Source: Candidatus Competibacteraceae bacterium (lineage in GTDB: Bacteria > Pseudomonadota > Gammaproteobacteria > Competibacterales > Competibacteraceae). Taken from it: a stretch of 64,000 bases of DNA. A program made the position numbers and the translations under genes. Position 1 is the first letter of the stretch. Every line of letters begins with the position of its first letter. The stretch is taken from assembly GCA_016713505.1 (NCBI GenBank), contig JADJPA010000001.1:1116001-1180000 (forward strand), given 5' to 3'. Below the pieces are notes generated by a model, which searched no databases, was not told the origin of the DNA, and was given only the letters and a program-made list of their open reading frames with translations. Below, piece by piece: positions 34,761 through 43,547 of the stretch.

Positions 34761-36968
34761 ATGAGCGAGCGACTGAGCTTTTTTGCGACCGCCCCGGCCG
34801 GCGTCGAAACGCTGCTGGCGGCCGAGCTGACCGCGCTGGAGGCCGGCGATCCCAAGCCGATGCGCGGCGGCATCCGCTTTCAGGGATCGTTGGAACTCGC
34901 CTATCGCGCTTGTCTGTGGTCGCGTACCGCCAGCCGTATCCTGTTGCCGCTGACCGAATTTCCGGCTCCTTCGGCGGATGCGCTGTATGAAGGCGCACGC
35001 AGCTTTCCTTGGGAAGATCATTTAAGTCCGGACGGTAGCCTCTGCATCGATTTCACTGGAACCGGTTCCGGCATCGACCACGGCCATTACGGCGCGCTGC
35101 GGATCAAGGACGCCATCGTCGACCGTTTTCGAGACCGGTGCGGCCAGCGGCCGAGCGTGGACCGCCACCGGCCGAATCTACGGCTTCATGCCGTATTGCG
35201 TGACGGCCATGCCGCGCTCAGCCTCGACCTGTCCGGCGACAGCCTGCACCGGCGCGGTTACCGTCAAGCCACGGTGGCGGCGCCCTTGAAGGAAACGTTG
35301 GCCGCCGCTTTGTTGCTTAAGGCCGGCTGGCCCGCCATTGCCGCCGCCGCCGGCCCTCTGCTTGACCCGATGTGCGGCTCCGGCACCCTGGCCATCGAAG
35401 CGGCCTGGATCGCCGGCGATCACGCGCCGGGGTTGTTGCGGAGCCATTGGGGTTTCAGCGGCTGGCTGGGTCATATCCCGGCGCTTTGGAATCGGCTGCT
35501 GGCGGAGGCCAGCGAGCGGCGCGCGGTCGGCCAGGCCCGGATTCCGTCAATTGTCGCTAGCGACTGCGATCCCAAGGCGGTGCGAGCGACCGCCAGCAAC
35601 GCCGGACACGCCGGAATCACCGACCGCATCCGCATCGAACGCCGCGAATTGACCGACCTCGTTCCTCCGAGCGGCTCCCCTGGCTTGCTGATCGCCAATC
35701 CACCTTACGGCGAACGGCTGGGCGAGCAGGAGGACTGGGGACCGCTTTACCACCAGCTCGGCGATCATCTGAAAGCGCGCTTCGTCGGCTGGCGGGCGGC
35801 GGTGTTCACCGGTCATCCCGAACTCGCCAAACGAATGGGTCTGCGCGCCGAAAAAACCCATGTTTTTTACAACGGCCCACTGGAATGCCGCCTGTTGCGC
35901 TTTCGGGTTGAACCGGCCTTTTTCGTGGATCGGGACGCGGCGGACCAACGCGCCCGCGTGCACCACGCGCTGGCTGGAATGGCCGAACATGTGGCGGACC
36001 AACGCGCCCGCGCGCTGGAACGGGCCTCATCCCTCGGGGCCGAAGGCTTCATCAACCGCCTGCGCAAAAACCTGCGCCATCTGGGACGGTGGGCGCGGCG
36101 GGAAGGCATCAGCTGCTACCGCCTGTACGACGCGGACTTGCCGGAGTACGCGGTGGCGGTGGATCGCTACCAACAATGGCTGCACGTACAGGAATACGCG
36201 CCACCCGCCACCGTCGATCCCCGCCGGGCGCGCGAGCGGCTGGAACAGGTGCTGGCGGCGCTGCCGGCGGTGTTGGAGTTACCGCCGGAAAACGTCTTCC
36301 TGAAAACCCGGCAACGCCAGAAAGGCGCCAGCCAATATCAAAAATTCGCCGCGCAGGGGCGCTTTCATGAGGTCTGGGAAGGACCGGCGCGGTTTTGGGT
36401 CAATTTCACCGATTATCTGGACGCTGGCCTGTTTCTCGATCACCGTCTTACCCGACAGTTGATCGGCGAACTGGCGGCCGGCAAGCGCTTCTTGAATTTG
36501 TTCGGCTATACCGGCACGGCCACGGTTCAGGCCGCGCTGGGCGGCGCCCTCAGTACGACCACGGTCGATCTGTCATCCACTTACCTGGAGTGGGCGCGGC
36601 GCAATCTGGAATTGAACGGCCTTAATCACCCGCAACATGCCTTGATTCAGGCGGATTGCCGGCAATGGCTGGCCCAGTCGCGGGACAGGTATGAATTCAT
36701 CTTTCTCGATCCGCCGACCTTCTCCAATTCCAAGCGGATGGACGGCACTCTGGACATCCAGCGCGATCATGTCGCGTTGCTGCGCCAAACCGCTCGTCTA
36801 TTAACGCCCGACGGCGTTTTGCTATTTTCGACCAACCAGCGCAACTTTCGGCTGGATCGCGCCGGATTGCCGGAATTGGCGTTCGAGGAGTGGAGCCGGC
36901 GTACCCTGCCGCTCGATTTCGCGCGCGACCCTAAAATTCACCAATGCTGGCGGATCAGCCGGCTCTGA
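34761..36968 (+). CDS. rlmL: Bifunctional 23S rRNA methyltransferase RlmKL
   Basis: RlmKL (735 residues) carries two methyltransferases that modify 23S rRNA: the RlmL half makes m2G2445 and the RlmK half m7G2069 (E. coli numbering). A THUMP RNA-binding domain fills about residues 45-155. The RlmL part has DPMCGSGTLAIEAAWIA and the catalytic NPPYGERLG near residue 313. A linker leads to the RlmK part with NLFGYTGTATVQAA and FLDPPTFSNSKRM near 650. Length and domain order are as in E. coli RlmL. It follows ybaK by 4 nt. Confidence 0.95.
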   Translation: MSERLSFFATAPAGVETLLAAELTALEAGDPKPMRGGIRFQGSLELAYRACLWSRTASRILLPLTEFPAPSADALYEGARSFPWEDHLSPDGSLCIDFTGTGSGIDHGHYGALRIKDAIVDRFRDRCGQRPSVDRHRPNLRLHAVLRDGHAALSLDLSGDSLHRRGYRQATVAAPLKETLAAALLLKAGWPAIAAAAGPLLDPMCGSGTLAIEAAWIAGDHAPGLLRSHWGFSGWLGHIPALWNRLLAEASERRAVGQARIPSIVASDCDPKAVRATASNAGHAGITDRIRIERRELTDLVPPSGSPGLLIANPPYGERLGEQEDWGPLYHQLGDHLKARFVGWRAAVFTGHPELAKRMGLRAEKTHVFYNGPLECRLLRFRVEPAFFVDRDAADQRARVHHALAGMAEHVADQRARALERASSLGAEGFINRLRKNLRHLGRWARREGISCYRLYDADLPEYAVAVDRYQQWLHVQEYAPPATVDPRRARERLEQVLAALPAVLELPPENVFLKTRQRQKGASQYQKFAAQGRFHEVWEGPARFWVNFTDYLDAGLFLDHRLTRQLIGELAAGKRFLNLFGYTGTATVQAALGGALSTTTVDLSSTYLEWARRNLELNGLNHPQHALIQADCRQWLAQSRDRYEFIFLDPPTFSNSKRMDGTLDIQRDHVALLRQTARLLTPDGVLLFSTNQRNFRLDRAGLPELAFEEWSRRTLPLDFARDPKIHQCWRISRL

Positions 36969-36992
36969 ACCACTGCGGCAAGTAGCCTCGAC

Positions 36993-37556
36993 TTAAGTCG
37001 CGTTCGAGCTGCGGGCGGGGTTGCGCCACAGCACTTCGACACCGCCCTCGTCGCGGGCGAGGATGCGACACAGCACGAACAATAAGTCGGACAGCCGGTT
37101 CAGATACCTGCGGGCGTGCTCGCCGACGTCCTCTTCGCTGGCTAGCGACACCAGCCGCCGTTCGGCCCGGCGACAAATCGCACGAGCCATGTGACAGTCC
37201 GCCGCCGCCCGGCCGCCGCCTGGCAGAATGAATTCCTTCAGCGGCGGCAGTTGGGCGTTAAAATCGTTCAAGGCCGATTCCAGGCGCTCCACATCCTCGC
37301 CCTTGATCGCCTGATAGCCCGGAATGCTCAATTCCCCGCCCAGATCGAACAGCTTGTGCTGCACCGCTTGCAGGCACTCCCGCATGGCGTCGCGCAGATC
37401 GTGCACCAACACCCGGCCGATGGCGCAATTCAATTCGTCCACCGCCCCGATGGTTTCGATGCGCAGACTGTCCTTAGCCACCCGTTCGCCGTTCCCCAAA
37501 CCGGTGGTGCCGTCATCACCGGTACGGGTGTAGATCTTGGAAAGTCGGTTACCCAT
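36993..37556 (-). CDS. Cob(I)yrinic acid a,c-diamide adenosyltransferase (PduO type)
   Basis: This 187-residue protein is of the PduO/MMAB class. KIYTRTGDDGTTGLGNGERVAK is the ATP-binding start (read in parts), ETIGAVDELNCAIG follows, and FILPGGGRAAADCHMARAICRRAERR with LNRLSDLLFVLCRILAR forms the conserved C-terminal region. It transfers adenosyl from ATP to cob(I)alamin, giving adenosylcobalamin, the cofactor of methylmalonyl-CoA mutase. It is convergent with rlmL and bordered upstream by a long AT-rich region. No cobalamin riboswitch was recognised before it. Confidence 0.93.
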   Translation of the reverse strand: MGNRLSKIYTRTGDDGTTGLGNGERVAKDSLRIETIGAVDELNCAIGRVLVHDLRDAMRECLQAVQHKLFDLGGELSIPGYQAIKGEDVERLESALNDFNAQLPPLKEFILPGGGRAAADCHMARAICRRAERRLVSLASEEDVGEHARRYLNRLSDLLFVLCRILARDEGGVEVLWRNPARSSNAT

Positions 37557-38081
37557 TGCCGCTATACCTTACCGTAGTTGTCAGACTTCGCATTGTACTA
37601 CTACAGACCTTCGGGTCGGATGCCGCCGCGCTGGCTTCCTCGCCCAAAGGATCTTGCATCGCTTATTTGATCAATATTCAATTTGTATATTTATTAAAGG
37701 TTTAAATTTTAAAATCAATATGTTAAATAAATTGTAGCCATTTCTATAAGCTATTGATTTATATTAATTAATATTAAAATAAATTGTTACACACCTCGAC
37801 CGGCAATCAATCGCGGTCAAAATTTATTGCTAGCCGACAACAAATCTTATTTGTAAAAGAATATAAAAATTCTATCTCGTTGTTAAATATATAATTTATC
37901 TCTTTTTATCATTCTAAACAAAAATAAAAATAACAATCTGTTTTTTAAATAATTTTTTACTAATAAGCAGTGATCAAAAATAATGCCCTGCTCTCGATGA
38001 AAATATTTTTTTGTTAATTAGATACTTGCAAAACATTTTTTTATTGTGCTTTCATAATGAGGTAATGCTGTATTGCAATAT
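37557..38081. other. Very AT-rich 525-bp intergenic stretch
   Basis: From about 37650 to 38060 the sequence is dominated by A and T, with runs such as TTAATTAATATTAAAATAAA, against a window average near 60% G+C. It lies between the promoter side of the adenosyltransferase gene and the leader of the lytic transglycosylase. No open frame with a ribosome-binding site was seen. It could be a promoter/UP-element or nucleoid-protein binding zone, or transferred DNA. Confidence 0.6.
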
Positions 38082-38280
38082 GTTCCTGCCACAGGCCAAT
38101 CCGGACTACTGATGATTGGCTTAGGAACGTCAGGCGACACCGGAAACCGGCAGGCAGGCCAGTAACCGGAGTTGCTTAGGTCGGGTCTGTAGCGACCGGA
38201 GCGATTCGGTCGGACTCAAGCGATCAAGCCATCGCTCGTGGGAATACCGACCCATCAAGCACTATCAGTTCGTACTGATA
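38082..38280 (+). ncRNA. Candidate structured 5' leader RNA of the lytic transglycosylase gene
   Basis: The sequence turns abruptly GC-rich and can form several stems. (1) GTTCCT 38082-38087 with AGGAAC 38123-38128, enclosing GCCAATC 38095-38101 with GATTGGC 38114-38120. (2) GGTCGG 38179-38184 with CCGACC 38247-38252, closing a junction that holds GTC/GAC plus CGACCG 38193-38198 with CGGTCG 38207-38212, and AGCGAT 38219-38224 with ATCGCT 38231-38236. (3) TATCAGT 38263-38269 with ACTGATA 38274-38280, 4 nt before the GGAGG ribosome-binding site. The layout resembles a riboswitch or other regulatory leader. It does not match the c-di-GMP, ydaO or cobalamin consensus patterns I know. Confidence 0.5.
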
Positions 38281-38293
38281 TGACGGAGGTTAT

Positions 38294-39043
38294 ATGGTAG
38301 TCGCGGAAATCGCCGAAGAGCGATTTAGCAAAGCCCTGAAATCGGGCTTATTGTGTGCAGTCATGCTAGCGCCCGCAGTGGTTTGGGCGGATCAGGCCAC
38401 CGGGCAAAACGAAAACAAGCAACCTGCCCAGGTCGCCATGGTAACGCCATCAACGTTCGAAGCGCCGGCAACAGCTCCAGCCAGCACGGCTCCAGCAGCT
38501 ACGGCTCCAGCCAGCACGGCTCCAGCCAGCACGGCTCCGGTAGCTACGGCGCCCGCCATTGATTCCAAGCCCGATCCCACCGGAGTCGAACCCGCCCAAC
38601 AAAGCAAACTCGCCAATCTATCCCGACATATTCAAAGCAAGTATGGTATTTCCGAACAAAAGGCGACCAATATCGTCCGGCAAGCCATCGATAACGGCAG
38701 CCGCCATCAACTGGAACCAGAGTTGATCCTGGCCATCATCGCGGTAGAGTCCACGTTTCAGGAACGCGCCGTGAGCCGGGTTGGTGCTCGGGGCCTGATG
38801 CAAGTGATGCCGGGACCACATCGGGAGAAGGTCAAGGAAATCGGGGGTTCCCGCGCGCTGTTCGATCCCGCCAAGAACATTCATACCGGCTCGAAGATTC
38901 TGACGATCTATCTCAACAACCATTCCGGCAACTTGCGGCGCGCCTTGCTCAACTACAACGGCAGCCTGGGAACCCGCTCCTCTTATGCGGATCGGGTCAT
39001 GCGCATCTATCGCGACTTGCAGCGGGCAACGACCACCGGTTAA
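38294..39043 (+). CDS. Lytic transglycosylase (SLT domain), exported
   Basis: This 249-residue protein has a signal peptide up to about residue 32 (AVMLAPAVVWA). A Pro/Ala/Ser/Thr repeat region (about 58-88, units of TAPAS or TAPAA) is followed by a C-terminal SLT domain. The catalytic glutamate is Glu152 in ILAIIAVESTFQ. AVSRVGARGLMQVMPG and a final ALLNYNGSLGTRSSYADRVMR with the NYN-type motif complete the domain. It should cut peptidoglycan glycan strands, forming 1,6-anhydro-muramic ends. A GGAGG site lies 4 nt before the ATG. A long structured leader precedes the gene and a terminator follows it. Confidence 0.9.
   Translation: MVVAEIAEERFSKALKSGLLCAVMLAPAVVWADQATGQNENKQPAQVAMVTPSTFEAPATAPASTAPAATAPASTAPASTAPVATAPAIDSKPDPTGVEPAQQSKLANLSRHIQSKYGISEQKATNIVRQAIDNGSRHQLEPELILAIIAVESTFQERAVSRVGARGLMQVMPGPHREKVKEIGGSRALFDPAKNIHTGSKILTIYLNNHSGNLRRALLNYNGSLGTRSSYADRVMRIYRDLQRATTTG
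38471..38557 (+). repeat. 15-bp tandem repeat within the transglycosylase gene
   Basis: Five consecutive 15-bp units related to ACGGCTCCAGCCAGC run from 38471 to 38545, with a partial degenerate unit after. They encode the TAPAS/TAPAA linker between the signal peptide and the SLT domain. Unit number may vary between strains through slippage. Confidence 0.8.
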
Positions 39044-39095
39044 ACAGCACGCCCGCCTGAAAGCCTAACGCAGAACCACGGCTTACCGCCGCTCT

Positions 39096-39127
39096 CCCCT
39101 TCTCTCATGCCGAGAGAAGGGGTCTTT
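39096..39127 (+). terminator. Intrinsic terminator after the lytic transglycosylase gene
   Basis: CCCCTTCTCTC (39096-39106) pairs perfectly with GAGAGAAGGGG (39112-39122) around ATGCC, followed by TCTTT. It lies about 50 bp after the stop codon. Confidence 0.8.
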
Positions 39128-39257
39128 AATCCAGCCACCTTTCCCCACTCCAAAAAGATCGCCTTGGCCCTTCATCTGGGCTAGCACAGGCTAGGCATCG
39201 CGGGTAGGCTTAGCTTCATCTACTATAGAATGAAGCCGCACCACCAGTGTCATTGCC

Positions 39258-39833
39258 ATGCCGTCATCCAAACCCGATCCCGCGGTCCTGGCCGAGCAAC
39301 TTGCAGCCGAACGGCCGCCGCCGCCCGTAGATCGCTGGAACCCTCCACTCAGCGGCGATATGGACCTACGTATCGCCCGGAATGGTACTTGGTATCATGA
39401 AGGAACCGCCTTCCAGCGCGAAGCGTTGGTCCGGCTGTTCGCCTCGATTTTGCGCCGCGATGAGGACGGTTACCACTATCTGGTCACACCGGTGGAAAAA
39501 TGGCGCATCCAGGTGGAAGACGCCCCCTTCGTGGCCATTCGCGTCGACGCCACCGGCGTCGGTTCCAGCCAAGTGTTGACCTTCACCACCAATGTCGGCA
39601 ACACCCTCACCGCCGGACCCGATCATCCGTTGGTCGTCGAGTACCGCAAACCCGGCGGAGAGCCTTCGCCCTACCTGCACGTTCGCGGCCGATTGCGAGC
39701 GTTGTTGAGCCGCGCGGTCTTCGTGGAATTGACCGAGCTGGGTGAGGAACGAAACACGTCGGAAGGTCGCTGTTACGGGGTGTGGAGTCGGGGAGAGTTT
39801 TTTGCCCTGGGCCGCTTGGACGAGGAGTCCTGA
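39258..39833 (+). CDS. DUF1285 family protein
   Basis: This 191-residue cytosolic protein belongs to the DUF1285 family of proteobacteria. The motif GDMDLRIARNGTWYHEGTAF is followed by LVRLFASILRRDEDGYHYLVTPVEKWRIQVEDAPFVAI in parts, the most conserved region. No catalytic residues are known to me. It starts a run of plus-strand genes (unknown membrane protein, SPFH protein, NfeD, DUF218), and the next start is 18 nt after its stop. Confidence 0.85.
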   Translation: MPSSKPDPAVLAEQLAAERPPPPVDRWNPPLSGDMDLRIARNGTWYHEGTAFQREALVRLFASILRRDEDGYHYLVTPVEKWRIQVEDAPFVAIRVDATGVGSSQVLTFTTNVGNTLTAGPDHPLVVEYRKPGGEPSPYLHVRGRLRALLSRAVFVELTELGEERNTSEGRCYGVWSRGEFFALGRLDEES

Positions 39834-39850
39834 GCCGCGAGGGACGCTGC

Positions 39851-41278
39851 GTGCGCTATTCCTTTTTCAATCCCGTGCTGCGCTGGCTCGTCCTGCTGCT
39901 CTCCTATACCCTGGTTTTGTTCATCCGCCTGTTGAAATGGCTCGTCGCACCGCTCGCTCTGCTGCCGCAACTGTTGATCGGGGTTCCGGCGGGCTTGCTG
40001 CGAATCAAACTGCCGTTGCGCCCCCGCTTCACGTCCGTTCGGGAACCGGATTTACCAGATGCGGCCTGGATCGCGTTCACTGATGTCGCCGACGCCCTGG
40101 CCGCCGCGGGCTTCGTCACCCAAAGCGATTTTCGCTGTGACGAACTCATCTGCAACGGGGTGCTTTGGCTGCGGTTTCTGAAACATCCTGATTTGGAAAC
40201 CGGCGCTCTGGCCGCGTATGCCGCCATCGACATCCCCGTGCGTCCGGGCAGGCAATTCGTCGAATTCTCGACTGACTTCCACGACGGACGGCTGCTGGTC
40301 ACCACCAATCTGAACCTACCCTACAGTTTGCCCGCGCCGGCCTATCTGGCTCGGATCCAGTTGAAGGACATTTGGGAGCCGCGAGCCTTGTACGCCTTGC
40401 ACCGCGATCTCGTGGAGCGCTTGCCCCAGGCCGCCGCGCCAAAAACCGAAGGCGCCAGCCGCGACCCCGCCAACCTGCTGACCGAGCGCTGTAACCGGGA
40501 GATTCAGGCACTCATCAAGCAAGGCTGGCTGCGCTTGGATCCGCGGGGTGATAGCGCCCGTTTGCGGCCGTGGGCCGCACTGACCAGCGCCTGGCGGCAA
40601 GCGTGGCCTTTGCAAAGTTTATATTTGTGGGCCGCCGACCGGCGCTCGCGTCAGCTACTGGCCAAAAATGGCTTGGACGTGGCAAAGTTCGCTGGCGGCG
40701 CACCGTCGATCGAGGTCTTCCGCCAACCGTTGACGGCGGTCACTACCATCGACGGCGCTCGCGCCGGATACGAATACGTCTGGCCGTTAGCCCAACAAAC
40801 CGATGGGCGCGCGGTACTGGAAAGCGTCGTGGTGGAATTCGATGTCTCTGCCATAAGCCCCTTTCCTAGAGAGTTCCGTTACTCTTTCAAAAGCCACGCC
40901 GATCACGCCCAACGCCGGATCCGTCGGTATTGCAGTTTCGATATCCTGCTCGATCCGATGGCCGGCACGTTGGCGGCGACCGCCACGGAACGGGAGTTCG
41001 AGCAGGCGGCCGATGACAGTGAATGGCAAGAACTGACCGCAACCGCGCCGCTCGCGCCGCTGCGCTTCGATCCTTGGCTGCGCGATCTGGACAGCGTGCT
41101 GCCCACCGCTCAAACTGCCCTCGCACGCGGCGCTAACGGCAAAAAACTCGCGCCGGACTCGGCTTCGCTGTATCTCGAAGGCGGGCGGCCATTCTGGCAA
41201 ATCGTGGCGTGGGCGGACGACGATACGCCACTGTTCGTGATCCTGGATGCTCGTTCAGGCATCATTGTAAAGCGCTGA
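39851..41278 (+). CDS. Conserved hypothetical membrane-anchored protein
   Basis: I do not recognise this 475-residue protein. The GTG at 39851 has GAGGGA about 9 nt upstream. The frame stays open further upstream, but inside the DUF1285 gene. One or two hydrophobic segments lie at about residues 9-55 (LRWLVLLLSYTLVLFIRLLK, then LVAPLALLPQLLIGVPAGLL). The remaining 420 residues look soluble, with an EFSTDFHDGRLLVTTNLNLPYSL stretch and no known catalytic motif. A role at the inner membrane with the adjacent SPFH/NfeD pair is possible, from position only. Confidence 0.6.
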   Translation: MRYSFFNPVLRWLVLLLSYTLVLFIRLLKWLVAPLALLPQLLIGVPAGLLRIKLPLRPRFTSVREPDLPDAAWIAFTDVADALAAAGFVTQSDFRCDELICNGVLWLRFLKHPDLETGALAAYAAIDIPVRPGRQFVEFSTDFHDGRLLVTTNLNLPYSLPAPAYLARIQLKDIWEPRALYALHRDLVERLPQAAAPKTEGASRDPANLLTERCNREIQALIKQGWLRLDPRGDSARLRPWAALTSAWRQAWPLQSLYLWAADRRSRQLLAKNGLDVAKFAGGAPSIEVFRQPLTAVTTIDGARAGYEYVWPLAQQTDGRAVLESVVVEFDVSAISPFPREFRYSFKSHADHAQRRIRRYCSFDILLDPMAGTLAATATEREFEQAADDSEWQELTATAPLAPLRFDPWLRDLDSVLPTAQTALARGANGKKLAPDSASLYLEGGRPFWQIVAWADDDTPLFVILDARSGIIVKR

Positions 41279-41299
41279 TAACCCCGCAAGGAGTCGAGT

Positions 41300-42232
41300 A
41301 TGTTGCAAGGCTTTCCCGCATTTGTGGTCGGATTGGCGATTTTAGCCGCCATTTTGATTTTTCTGGGCGTCAAATCGGTGCCGCAAGGCATGGAATATAC
41401 GGTGGAGCGTTTTGGCCGTTACATCGAAACGCTCAAGCCGGGGCTGAATTTCATCGTTCCGGTCATGGATCGCATCGGCCAAAAAATGAACATGATGGAA
41501 ACGGTGCTCGATGTCCCCTCACAGGAGATCATCACCAAGGACAATGCCATCGTCCGCGTGGATGGCGTGGTGTTCTACCAGGTTCTCGATGCCGCAAAAG
41601 CGGCCTATGAGGTGAACAATCTGGAATTCGCCATCCTCAATCTGACCATGACCAACCTCCGCACGGTCATGGGCTCCATGGACCTCGACGAGCTGCTGTC
41701 GAAGCGCGACGAAATCAACGCCCGTCTGCTGGTGGTGGTGGACGAGGCGACCACTCCGTGGGGCGTCAAAGTCATCCGTATCGAAATCAAGGACATCGCG
41801 CCGCCCAAGGACTTGGTCGATTCGATGGCGCGCCAGATGAAAGCGGAACGCGACAAACGCGCGGCGATCCTGGTGGCCGAAGGCGAGCGGCAGGCGGCGA
41901 TCCTGGCGGCCGAAGGCCAGAAACAGGCAGCGATCCTGGAAGCGGAAGGCCGCAAGGAATCGGCGTTTCGGGATGCCGAAGCCCGCGAACGCTTGGCGCA
42001 GGCCGAAGCGCGCGCCACCCTGATGCTGTCGGAAGCCATCGGTAAGGGCAACGTGCAGGCGATCAATTATTTCGTCGCGCAAAAATACGTGGAGGCGGTC
42101 GCCAAATTGGCGGCGGCCCCCAACCAGAAGGTATTGCTGTTGCCGTTGGATACTTCGGGGTTGGTCGGAACTTTGGCCGGGGTCGCCGAACTGGCCCAGG
42201 AAGCGCTCGGCAAACCGGGGGCACGCTCGTGA
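41300..42232 (+). CDS. qmcA: SPFH/band 7 protein (QmcA/stomatin-like)
   Basis: This 310-residue protein has an N-terminal membrane anchor (residues 5-24) and an SPFH domain (about 25-180) with VPQGMEYTVERFGRYIETLKPG in parts, DVPSQEIITKDN and VKVIRIEIKDIAPP. A coiled coil follows, made of repeats such as AILVAEGERQAA, AILAAEGQKQAA and AILEAEGRKE. Such proteins form large ring oligomers in membrane microdomains and affect membrane proteases like FtsH. Its stop overlaps the following NfeD gene by 4 nt. Confidence 0.92.
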   Translation: MLQGFPAFVVGLAILAAILIFLGVKSVPQGMEYTVERFGRYIETLKPGLNFIVPVMDRIGQKMNMMETVLDVPSQEIITKDNAIVRVDGVVFYQVLDAAKAAYEVNNLEFAILNLTMTNLRTVMGSMDLDELLSKRDEINARLLVVVDEATTPWGVKVIRIEIKDIAPPKDLVDSMARQMKAERDKRAAILVAEGERQAAILAAEGQKQAAILEAEGRKESAFRDAEARERLAQAEARATLMLSEAIGKGNVQAINYFVAQKYVEAVAKLAAAPNQKVLLLPLDTSGLVGTLAGVAELAQEALGKPGARS

Positions 42233-42690
42233 GCGCTTGGCTGTTGGAACCGTCCTATTGGAATTGGTGGTTGCTCGGCGTGGTGCTGATGGCGGTCGAA
42301 TCCATCGCGCCGGGGTTCTTTTTTCTGTGGATGGGGGTAGCGGCGCTGCTGGTGGGCCTAGCGCTCACCGTTTCGCCGGAGATGGCCTGGACCTATCAAG
42401 TGTTACTGTTTGCGGTGCTGTCGGTCGGCTCCATCGTGGCGTGGCAACTTCGACTGCGGCGACACCCGACCCCTACTGAAGACCCTCTGCTCAACCGGCG
42501 CGGCCACCAATACGTCGGACGGGTGTTCACTTTGGATGCTCCGATCATCAACGGTCACGGCAAAATCCGGGTGGATGACAGCACCTGGAAAGTCGCGGTG
42601 GAACGCGATTGTCCCGCCGGCACCCGGCTGCGCATCATCGGAGCCGAAGGGGTGCTCTTAAAAGGCATTGTCGTGGAAGAGCCGGGCTGA
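42229..42690 (+). CDS. NfeD-like membrane protein
   Basis: This 153-residue protein has about three spans in its first 75 residues (WWLLGVVLMAVESIAPGFFFLW, then LVGLALTVSP and LLFAVLSVGSIVAWQL). A C-terminal OB-fold domain includes GRVFTLDAPIINGHGKIRVDD. NfeD proteins are routine partners of SPFH proteins and are thought to help assemble them. The GTG start overlaps the qmcA stop by 4 nt, so the two are coupled. It corresponds to E. coli YbbK's partner YbbJ in arrangement. Confidence 0.9.
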   Translation: MSAWLLEPSYWNWWLLGVVLMAVESIAPGFFFLWMGVAALLVGLALTVSPEMAWTYQVLLFAVLSVGSIVAWQLRLRRHPTPTEDPLLNRRGHQYVGRVFTLDAPIINGHGKIRVDDSTWKVAVERDCPAGTRLRIIGAEGVLLKGIVVEEPG

Positions 42691-42716
42691 TAACCCTCCC
42701 CGTCGCTCAACGGTTC

Positions 42717-43517
42717 ATGTTGCTTTTCACCAAAATCCTCAGCCAGCTGGCGTATCCGTTATCGGCATCCTGGCTGTTAGCGGTGGTGGCGGGACTCCTG
42801 TTCTGGTGCAAGCGTCGGCGGACGGCAGGCGTCCTGCTGGCCATCGCCTTGAGCTGGCTGTGGCTTTGGTCCACCCCCGCCTTCAGCGATTGGGTTCGGG
42901 CCACGCTGGAACAGCGCCACCCGCCGCTTCCGGTGGAGGCGTTACCCGGCGCTGACGCCATCGTCGTGCTCGGCGGCGGCATGGAGGCCGCCAGGCCACC
43001 CGAACGACTGTACCCCGATCTTAACGCCGCCGCCGATCGGGTCTGGCACGCCGCCCGTTTGTTCCGGGCTGGCAAAGCGCCGCTGATTCTCGCCAGCGGC
43101 GGCAACCTACCCTGGAGCGGCGCCGAGCGCGCCGAAGCCGAGGTCATGGCGGAACTGCTTCAGGAGTTGGGCGTTCCCAAGGCGGCCATCGTACTGGAAG
43201 CGCGCAGCCGCACCACCCAGGAAAACCGCGATAATTCGCTGCCGGTCCTGCACCAGCTAGGCGCGCACCGCATCCTGCTGGTGACCTCGGCTCTGCACAT
43301 GCCTCGCGCGCTGGCGCTGTTTGCGGCCACCGATCTCGCGGTGGTTCCGGCGCCCACTGATTTTGAAGTGCGGCAACGCGCCTGGAACCTTTTGCGTTGG
43401 TTGCCCGACGCCCAAGCACTCGCCGACAGCAGCCGGGCGTTCAAGGAACACTTGGGCGGATTTGCCAATCACCTGCTTCAGTCCGACTTGCGGGAACCGC
43501 CCGCCGCCGGTGGCTGA
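42717..43517 (+). CDS. YdcF/ElyC-like DUF218 membrane protein
   Basis: This 266-residue protein has two N-terminal spans (about residues 12-30 and 38-55) and a DUF218 domain. ADAIVVLGGGMEAARPPER opens the domain. AGKAPLILASGGNLPWSGAERAEAEVM in parts, ARSRTTQENRDNS and ILLVTSALHMPRALALF are the conserved segments. The layout matches ElyC of E. coli, which is needed for envelope and lipid-carrier balance. The ATG at 42717 lies 26 nt after the nfeD stop. Confidence 0.85.
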   Translation: MLLFTKILSQLAYPLSASWLLAVVAGLLFWCKRRRTAGVLLAIALSWLWLWSTPAFSDWVRATLEQRHPPLPVEALPGADAIVVLGGGMEAARPPERLYPDLNAAADRVWHAARLFRAGKAPLILASGGNLPWSGAERAEAEVMAELLQELGVPKAAIVLEARSRTTQENRDNSLPVLHQLGAHRILLVTSALHMPRALALFAATDLAVVPAPTDFEVRQRAWNLLRWLPDAQALADSSRAFKEHLGGFANHLLQSDLREPPAAGG

Positions 43518-43547
43518 CCGGCTCGCACATCCTTTTCGTCAGCTTCT

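Noticed and set aside
37557..38081. Cobalamin riboswitch upstream of the adenosyltransferase gene
   Set aside because: The B12-box and other conserved cobalamin riboswitch blocks were not found in this AT-rich stretch.
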